Origin: an uncultured Porphyromonadaceae bacterium
GTDB lineage: Bacteria > Bacteroidota > Bacteroidia > Bacteroidales > Muribaculaceae
Assembly: GCA_945873625.1 (NCBI GenBank)
Contig: CAMCDS010000004.1
Location: forward strand, 62,001-126,000
DNA: 64,000 nucleotides
Direction of reading: 5' to 3'
In this document: one piece after another, positions 58,120 through 64,000 of the stretch
Numbering within the stretch: the first letter of the stretch is position 1
Layout of the letters: each line of letters begins with the position of its first letter
Made by a program: the position numbers and the translations under genes
Notes under the pieces: generated by a model
What the model saw: only the letters and a program-made list of their open reading frames with translations
What the model was told of the DNA's origin: nothing
Database searches by the model: none

Positions 58120-59862
58120 TTATCCCTCCTGCTCCGCGTCGCCCTCTTTGGCCTGCATGCGGAACATGGCCGGGCTCACGCCGGTCTTCTTCTTGAACCG
58201 GCGGTAGAAATTCGACGGGCTCTCGAATCCCGAAGCCGCGGCGAGAGTCTTGATTACCTCCGCCGAGTCGGACTGGGTGAGCAGGTCGATGGCGTGGCTG
58301 ATGCGCAGGTCGTTGATATAGCTGCTGTAAGTGAGTCCGGTACTGATTCTTATAGCTTCCTGCAGATATGTGCGGTTGGTGCCGGCCATGGCTGCGAGCG
58401 CGTCGAGCGAAAGCGCGGGGTCGAGATAGACGCGCTTCTCCTCCATCAGTCCGACGAGACGCCTGTATATCTCATCGGCACGGCTGCTTCGCCGGTCGTC
58501 GGTGGCCGCGCCGCCGCTTCCTCCGCCGTTGCCGTCGATGGCTTTGGCAAGCTCCCGGCGCAGGTGCTTCTCGCGCGAGAGGGCGGTGAGATTGACGTTC
58601 ACCAGACGCCGGTAGTGGCGGATAGAGCGGAGATAGACCACAGCCACGGCCACAAGCACCACCAGCAGCACGGCGCAGATGGCCGAGACCACCGTGGCCA
58701 GACGGCTCTTCTCCATCACTTCGATCTTCTGGCGGTCGTTCTCCATCTTCTGCTCGGCCACCTTATATTTAAGTTCAAGCGACTTGAATTCCTTTTCATT
58801 CTCCATGAGAGCCATGCGCTTGCCGGCATACCGCTGATGGGCCTCGTAAGCCTCGCGGTAACGGCCCATGCCGCTGTAAGCCTCCGACTTGACGAGGTCG
58901 CCATACCACGACACGAGCGGGGCCTTATGCCCCTTCATGGCATTCTCCGCCTCGTCGAGACGCTCGATGGCCTCGGCATACCGTCCCTGGTCGTTGAGCC
59001 AGCTGCCGTAGATAGTGGCCGCATACCATACGGCCTCCGGACCCGACCCGCGGCTCTCCATCAGCGCTTTCTGATAATAGCGTCCGGCTCCGCCCGTATC
59101 ACCCTTGCGGAAACAGAGGTCGCCGCGAAGCGAGGTGATGTAGTAGCGTTCGCCGGCTATCCCGGCGACGGTAATCACCGAATCGGCGAGGTCGGCATAT
59201 CTCTCCGCCTCGCCAAACTTATTGAAACGGGCCATATAGGCCGCCATGGTCTTATATCCCGAATAGCGCGACGCCAGCGACCCGCACTTCTCGGCCGTCC
59301 TGAGGCACTCGCGCGCCATGCGCAGCCCCTCCTTGTCGTCGCGGTCGAAATAGATTGAGGCGAGCAGCCCGAGGGCGCGCGTTTCGGTCTCGCAGAATCC
59401 GTTGCTCCTCGCTATGCGGAGGGCCCGGAACGCGCTTGAGGCCGCCTTGTTGAAATCGCGTCCGCACGTCATTTCGTAAAAGCCCATGGCGAGCACGAGA
59501 TAGCCGGTGGCCATGTCGTCCTTCCCCTCGCGGCGGCTCTCGACCCTCCGCGCCACCCTGGCATACAGCTCGTCGGTGGGCCCGGCAAGGTAGCCCATCA
59601 CCATCGCATATAGACGCGAGGCGAGTCCGTAGTCGGCGGCTTCCCCGTGGCCGGAAGTGCCGGCCTCGGCCTGCAGCCTGACGGCGGCGTCGTGCAACGC
59701 GCGATAGTCGCGCCGCTCAGCGCTTTCCTTACACAGCCCAAGGAGTTCCTCCTCCACAGGCGTCAGGGTGCGCGACACAGTTGCGGATGCGCAGAAAGCG
59801 AGAGCCGACAGAATCAAAAGCAGAATCTGTCTTCGTATCAGATGCAGGTGTCGGTTGGTCAT
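58120..59862 (-). CDS. TPR-containing, TM-anchored AraC-family regulator
   Basis: TPR-like repeats, TM LATVVSAICAVLLVVLVAVAVVYL, C-terminal HTH HAIDLLTQSDSAEVIKTLAAASGFESPSNFYRRFKKKTGVSPAMFR. Start probably MTNRHLHL. Confidence 0.88.
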   Translation of the reverse strand: MTNRHLHLIRRQILLLILSALAFCASATVSRTLTPVEEELLGLCKESAERRDYRALHDAAVRLQAEAGTSGHGEAADYGLASRLYAMVMGYLAGPTDELYARVARRVESRREGKDDMATGYLVLAMGFYEMTCGRDFNKAASSAFRALRIARSNGFCETETRALGLLASIYFDRDDKEGLRMARECLRTAEKCGSLASRYSGYKTMAAYMARFNKFGEAERYADLADSVITVAGIAGERYYITSLRGDLCFRKGDTGGAGRYYQKALMESRGSGPEAVWYAATIYGSWLNDQGRYAEAIERLDEAENAMKGHKAPLVSWYGDLVKSEAYSGMGRYREAYEAHQRYAGKRMALMENEKEFKSLELKYKVAEQKMENDRQKIEVMEKSRLATVVSAICAVLLVVLVAVAVVYLRSIRHYRRLVNVNLTALSREKHLRRELAKAIDGNGGGSGGAATDDRRSSRADEIYRRLVGLMEEKRVYLDPALSLDALAAMAGTNRTYLQEAIRISTGLTYSSYINDLRISHAIDLLTQSDSAEVIKTLAAASGFESPSNFYRRFKKKTGVSPAMFRMQAKEGDAEQEG

Positions 59863-60048
59863 AGTCGGTTGGTTTAGTAGCTCAGGCAGGAGAGACGACA
59901 CACATACGCGCGAATTCCCTACTTTTTTACTTTCGTATTAACTCAAAAAATGCGCGATTATGTCTGCCATATCTGCAAATAATATTCTCAAATATGCAAT
60001 TGGCAGATTTTCAATCCATTCACCAAAGCCTTTTTTAAGACATTTGCA

Positions 60049-60056
60049 TAACTTTG
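60049..60056 (+). promoter_or_regulatory. -7 element (TAACTTTG) for the 60112 gene
   Basis: TAnnTTTG match 56 nt upstream of ATG 60112. Confidence 0.45.
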
Positions 60057-60111
60057 CCACCGGTTCACACCAGTACATCTGAATTTTTCATAATTCCAAA
60101 CACCAATACTC

Positions 60112-61791
60112 ATGAAAAAAGGATTATTTCTTTCATTCGCCTTGGCGGCCCTGATGCTCTCGTCGGCCGCCTACGCAGCTCCCTCTGTGCCCGCACGGGC
60201 AAAAGCTCACAACGGCGGACTGACCATGTCGGCCGCGCCTTTCGCACAGGCAGCTCACAGCCGCGCGCTCTCCGACGTGAATGCGGCGCCTGCAAAACGC
60301 GCCTCAGAAAATTCCGGAATCCTCACCACCGCCCCGGAAGGCGAGACCGCCATCTATTCCTGCTCCGGCTACGGATATACATTAACATGGATGGGCATCA
60401 GCTTTTCCTATATGGGCGGCACGGCAAAAGAGATAGTGAAAACCGACGATGCCATCTATATCAAGAATCCGTTTCTCGGGTTCGTAACCAACTCCTACCT
60501 CAAGGCGGAGCGCAACGGCAACAAATACTCCGCCAAACTCCCCGTGCTCCTCTATGAAGAGGAAAGCTACGGCTTCACATACAGCTACACAGCCGCCATG
60601 CTTCGCAAGAAGACCACCCCGGAAGGCAACATCACCTACGAAGCAACGGGAGACTCTGTGGTCAACTTCGTGGAGAAAGACGGCAACATCGTCCTCGACC
60701 TCGGCTACGACCCGCAGCCCGACGCCGAGGGCTACATCGAATCGCCCGAAGTAATCTTCGCCCTCATCGACAGCGAAGGCAACTGGTCGGGAGTAGGCGA
60801 CGGAAGTCAGGTCTACACCCCCTTCACCGAAAGCGTACTGACCCCTCCCGCCGGCCTCAAGACTGAGGAATGGGCCATGACTCTCGGCGACACCGGCCGC
60901 TTCGTCAAAGTAGGTTTCGACGGCAACGACGTCTGGATGCAGGGTCTCTTCAGTATGCTTCCCGAAGCATGGCTCAAGGGTGAGGTGAAAGGCGACACGG
61001 TGGTCGTGCCCTCCCTTCAGTATCTCGGAACGAGCAGCGGATACTTCGTATATCTGATCAACGGCAACCTCAACGAGCAGGGTCTCGTGTCGCTCCTTCC
61101 CGAAATCACGTTCAATTACGACGCCGGCCGCAAATACATGACGCCCTGCAATGCAAGCGACATAATGATATTCAACGCCGGAAAGGAGACGGTGGCCTAT
61201 CTCGAATACATCCAGGCTCCCACGCTTCATCTCCAGGGTGCTGACTCCGATAAGAAAGTGCGCAACCCGCGCGGACTCGAATTCAATGACTATTTCGAGA
61301 GCTCGGGCATGGCCTTCTTCGACTTCGTGCTCCCGATCGTCAGCGTCGACGGCGACCTGCTCGACACCTCCACAATGTACTATAACATACTCTTCGACGG
61401 CGAGGTAGAGACATTCTACCACGACGAATACCCCGTCGACGTGGAAGACGAGATAACCGACATCCCCTTCAGCTTCGGCACCCAGAGCTTCTGGTACGAC
61501 AAAAGCGGCAACCCCGGCCGCCACGAAATAGTGGTCTACGCCCGCGGTCTCAAGACCATCGGCGTGCAGCTCTTCAACAAAGACGGCGACACGATCCATA
61601 AGTCGGAAATCGTAACCATACCCGTAGGCGACAACAGCATTGAGGAGGCTCCCGTAGATGCCGAAGCAGCATCCGAGGAATGGTACTCCATCGACGGCCG
61701 CCGCATCGAAGCCGGCGCCAAAGGACTCTCGATCCGCAAAGTAACCTACACCGACGGCACCGTAAGAACCTTAAAGCAGATCGTGAAATGA
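60112..61791 (+). CDS. Secreted hypothetical protein with C-terminal sorting-domain-like tail
   Basis: Signal peptide; C-term EEWYSIDGRRIEAGAKGLSIRKVTYTDGTVRTLKQIVK. Confidence 0.75.
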   Translation: MKKGLFLSFALAALMLSSAAYAAPSVPARAKAHNGGLTMSAAPFAQAAHSRALSDVNAAPAKRASENSGILTTAPEGETAIYSCSGYGYTLTWMGISFSYMGGTAKEIVKTDDAIYIKNPFLGFVTNSYLKAERNGNKYSAKLPVLLYEEESYGFTYSYTAAMLRKKTTPEGNITYEATGDSVVNFVEKDGNIVLDLGYDPQPDAEGYIESPEVIFALIDSEGNWSGVGDGSQVYTPFTESVLTPPAGLKTEEWAMTLGDTGRFVKVGFDGNDVWMQGLFSMLPEAWLKGEVKGDTVVVPSLQYLGTSSGYFVYLINGNLNEQGLVSLLPEITFNYDAGRKYMTPCNASDIMIFNAGKETVAYLEYIQAPTLHLQGADSDKKVRNPRGLEFNDYFESSGMAFFDFVLPIVSVDGDLLDTSTMYYNILFDGEVETFYHDEYPVDVEDEITDIPFSFGTQSFWYDKSGNPGRHEIVVYARGLKTIGVQLFNKDGDTIHKSEIVTIPVGDNSIEEAPVDAEAASEEWYSIDGRRIEAGAKGLSIRKVTYTDGTVRTLKQIVK

Positions 61792-63674
61792 ACTTTCTGA
61801 ATATGAACCGCACTATCGCAGGAGCCATGGCCGCGCTGGCCATGGCCCTCGCTCCGGCGGAGTCGGGCGCGGCCGAAATGACCTACGCCTTCCCCGGGAC
61901 GGAAACGACCTCATTCACAGGCACGGCAAAAAAGGAGAGCTACGATATCGCCATCCGGCTCTCCGGACGCTCATTCGAGGGGCTTGCAGTCTCCTCGATG
62001 AGCGTACCTCTCCCGGCCGAGGGGATAGCGCAGGTGAAAGGCTGGCTCTCGAAAGAGCTGACTCTGCAAAGAGTGGACGGCAAGAAGCAGAACGTGCCCG
62101 ACATCGTGTCGGTCGACGCTACGGTAGTCGACGGCATGCTGAGGGTATCATTCCCCACGCCCTACGTGATGGACCGCGAGGGCGTCTACGTCGGATACTC
62201 ATTCTCCGTGGAGACACTGGCTCCCGAAGGAGCATCTGCCTCGGGCAACTCTTGCAGCCCTGTATGCGTCGGCACCGGCATGATTCCCGACGGGCTCTAC
62301 ATCCATACCTCGCGCTCCTACCGCAGCTGGGAATCGCTGGCCAACAGGCAGATGGTCTCGGCCATGAAGGTTACCCTCACCGGCGACTTCAGTGCGAACT
62401 CGGTGTGCGTCTCGGGGTTGCTCCCCGTATGGTGCAAGACCGGCTCGGAGGCCTCCGTCGACATGGTGATAGCCAACAACGGCACCGACCGCGTGTCGGA
62501 AATCGGATATACCTACGAAGTGCAGGGGCGAAGCGGCAGCGGCAAGACGAAGGTAGAGCCTGCGCTTGAAGCCGTCTACGGCACAGAGGCGATGCTCCGC
62601 ATCCCGCTCGGCGTAATCGACGAAAGGGGCGATTTCCCCGTGAAGGTTACGGTTACCGAAGTGAACGGACGCGCAAACGCCAATGCCAACAACAGTGAGG
62701 AAGGGCTGGTGAAGATGCGTGCCGTGGTGCCTGTGCGCCGTCCGGTGATGGAGGAATACACCGGCACCTGGTGCGGATACTGCGTGCGTGGATTCGCCGC
62801 CATGGAGCGCATGAACAAGCTCTATCCCGACGACTTCATCGCCATAGCCTACCACAACGATGACCCGATGGCGACAGTGAGCAAATCAGACTATCCCTCG
62901 GTCGTTACCGGCTATCCCCTGTGCTATATCGACCGCGCAATAGGCTGCGACCCTTACTACGGCACATATTCGTTCCCGATGGGCATCGAGCAGGTGTGGC
63001 TTGCCCGCAAGGCTCTGGAATGTAAGGCCGCGGTAGAGATAACCTCCGTGGTCAGCGACTCCGGAAAAGTCGACATGACGGCCAGCTGCACCTTCGTGGA
63101 AGAAGACGGCGGCGACTACGGCGTGGCCTTCATGCTTCTTGAAAACGGCATGCACGGCACCGACATGGGCTGGATGCAGGGCAACTATTATGCCAATGGC
63201 TCGAACGGACCTGCCGAGATACCCGAAATGGAGAAATTCACCGAGGGAGGCACGTTTGTCGGCGGACTCAAATTCGACGACGTGCTTGTAGGCCACTCCG
63301 ACCTGTACGGCAACGACGCGCCCCTCGGAGCAATCGAAACAGACAGGACCGTGGAACTGAAATACACGTTTGACGACATATCCGCTCTCCGAAACCTCGA
63401 CGGCAATCCTATTGTCCAGAATCCGCGCAATCTCCACGCCGTGGCGCTTCTGGTCGACCGCAAGAGCGGACAGATAGCCAACGCCGCCAAGTGCCGCGTG
63501 AAAGACGCTTCGGGAGTGGACGGCACTCTGGCCGACAGCCGGGCGGAAATCGTCTCGACCGTCTACCACGACCTCCTCGGCCGCCGCGTCTGCAATCCCG
63601 AAAGAGGCGTCTATATCCGCACTCATCTATTCTCCGACGGCAGAACTGAATGTCACAAAATAGTGATACCGTAA
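61788..63674 (+). CDS. Omp28-related secreted protein with thioredoxin-like CxxC
   Basis: RPVMEEYTGTWCGYCVRGFAAMERMNKLYPDDFIAIAYHNDDPM; C-term YHDLLGRRVCNPERGVYIRTHLFSDGRTECHKIVIP; ATGA overlap with the upstream gene. Confidence 0.8.
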   Translation: MNFLNMNRTIAGAMAALAMALAPAESGAAEMTYAFPGTETTSFTGTAKKESYDIAIRLSGRSFEGLAVSSMSVPLPAEGIAQVKGWLSKELTLQRVDGKKQNVPDIVSVDATVVDGMLRVSFPTPYVMDREGVYVGYSFSVETLAPEGASASGNSCSPVCVGTGMIPDGLYIHTSRSYRSWESLANRQMVSAMKVTLTGDFSANSVCVSGLLPVWCKTGSEASVDMVIANNGTDRVSEIGYTYEVQGRSGSGKTKVEPALEAVYGTEAMLRIPLGVIDERGDFPVKVTVTEVNGRANANANNSEEGLVKMRAVVPVRRPVMEEYTGTWCGYCVRGFAAMERMNKLYPDDFIAIAYHNDDPMATVSKSDYPSVVTGYPLCYIDRAIGCDPYYGTYSFPMGIEQVWLARKALECKAAVEITSVVSDSGKVDMTASCTFVEEDGGDYGVAFMLLENGMHGTDMGWMQGNYYANGSNGPAEIPEMEKFTEGGTFVGGLKFDDVLVGHSDLYGNDAPLGAIETDRTVELKYTFDDISALRNLDGNPIVQNPRNLHAVALLVDRKSGQIANAAKCRVKDASGVDGTLADSRAEIVSTVYHDLLGRRVCNPERGVYIRTHLFSDGRTECHKIVIP

Positions 63675-63722
63675 GAACACCAACACCAACCTGCAAGTAG
63701 GGAGAAAGTAAGTAGTTTGAAG

Positions 63723-63760
63723 AAGCCGGGGCCCTGTCGATAGGGCTCCGGCTTGATTTT
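63723..63760 (+). terminator. Rho-independent terminator after the Omp28-related gene
   Basis: AAGCCGGGGCCCT-gtcgat-AGGGCTCCGGCTT followed by GATTTTG. Confidence 0.7.
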
Positions 63761-63795
63761 GACTCGGGAATCAGGGATAGGAGATAATGGGAGAT

Positions 63796-63827
63796 ATGGG
63801 AATTAATAGGAGTTATGGGAGGGAGGC
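63796..63827 (-). repeat. Interspersed intergenic repeat, copy B
   Basis: Minus strand GCCTCCCTCCCATAACTCCTATTAATTCCCAT; matches copy A with two transitions and one indel. Confidence 0.7.
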
Positions 63828-63921
63828 ACGGGGCACGCTTGGCTTTAGCGCCTCTGCGGCGGATTCTGGCCTTGCGGCGGATTCCTCTCCCACCGCGCTG
63901 ATGCGTCGGGGGGATTGAAAA

Positions 63922-63958
63922 AATGGCTGCGCATCGGCGGGATGCGCAGCCATTCGTT
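63922..63958 (-). terminator. Terminator of the minus-strand gene at the window edge
   Basis: Perfect 14-bp stem AATGGCTGCGCATC-ggcgg-GATGCGCAGCCATT; minus strand continues into TTTTTTC. Confidence 0.75.
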
Positions 63959-63975
63959 TTCCTGACAGGAATGTA

Positions 63976-64000
63976 TTAGTCCTGATTGAGGTTCACGCGC
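63976..64000 (-). CDS. Partial CDS, C-terminus only (..RVNLNQD-stop)
   Basis: Minus-strand CGC GTG AAC CTC AAT CAG GAC TAA followed by the terminator at 63922. Confidence 0.45.

Noticed and set aside
1-64000. tRNA, rRNA, transposase, integrase and prophage genes
   Set aside because: None recognised by motif reading on either strand; a tRNAscan/ISfinder run would be needed to exclude them fully.

Overview
The window looks like chromosomal DNA from a Bacteroidales bacterium. The evidence is an UpxY-type antiterminator, Bacteroidetes TTTG/TAnnTTTG promoters, fimbrillin-like lipoproteins and the DUF4831/DUF5723/DUF3098 families. A Muribaculaceae-like origin is my guess. Housekeeping genes flank both sides: nnr, xseA/xseB, mtaB, ribF and aroK on the left; ftsX, DUF3098, uppP, truB, queA, greA, HIT and an antiporter on the right. 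Between them lies a roughly 37 kb block (about 9.5-46.7 kb) with every confident gene on the minus strand. It starts with an UpxY-like antiterminator and encodes a Wzx/Wzy-type exopolysaccharide or capsule machine: Wzc, Wza, OmpA, initiating sugar transferase, several glycosyltransferases, acyltransferases, Wzy-like polymerase and Wzx flippase. Three sets of genes in the block are not explained by ordinary capsule synthesis. (i) A dispersed HPr-kinase-like / PqqD-RRE-like / NTP_transf_5 / S24-S26 peptidase / ABC exporter set, with small candidate peptide ORFs. (ii) A cytidylyltransferase-PLP enzyme fusion next to an opine-dehydrogenase-like protein and a HAD hydrolase. (iii) Three lipoproteins with fimbrillin-like N-termini, two of which carry phosphodiesterase-like C-termini (EEP and PI-PLC-like). 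I also found a one-base frameshift splitting an acyltransferase, an AT-rich mosaic core, and a 31-32 bp interspersed intergenic repeat pair. I found no tRNA, rRNA, CRISPR array, transposase or prophage. All family calls come from reading motifs; no searches were run.
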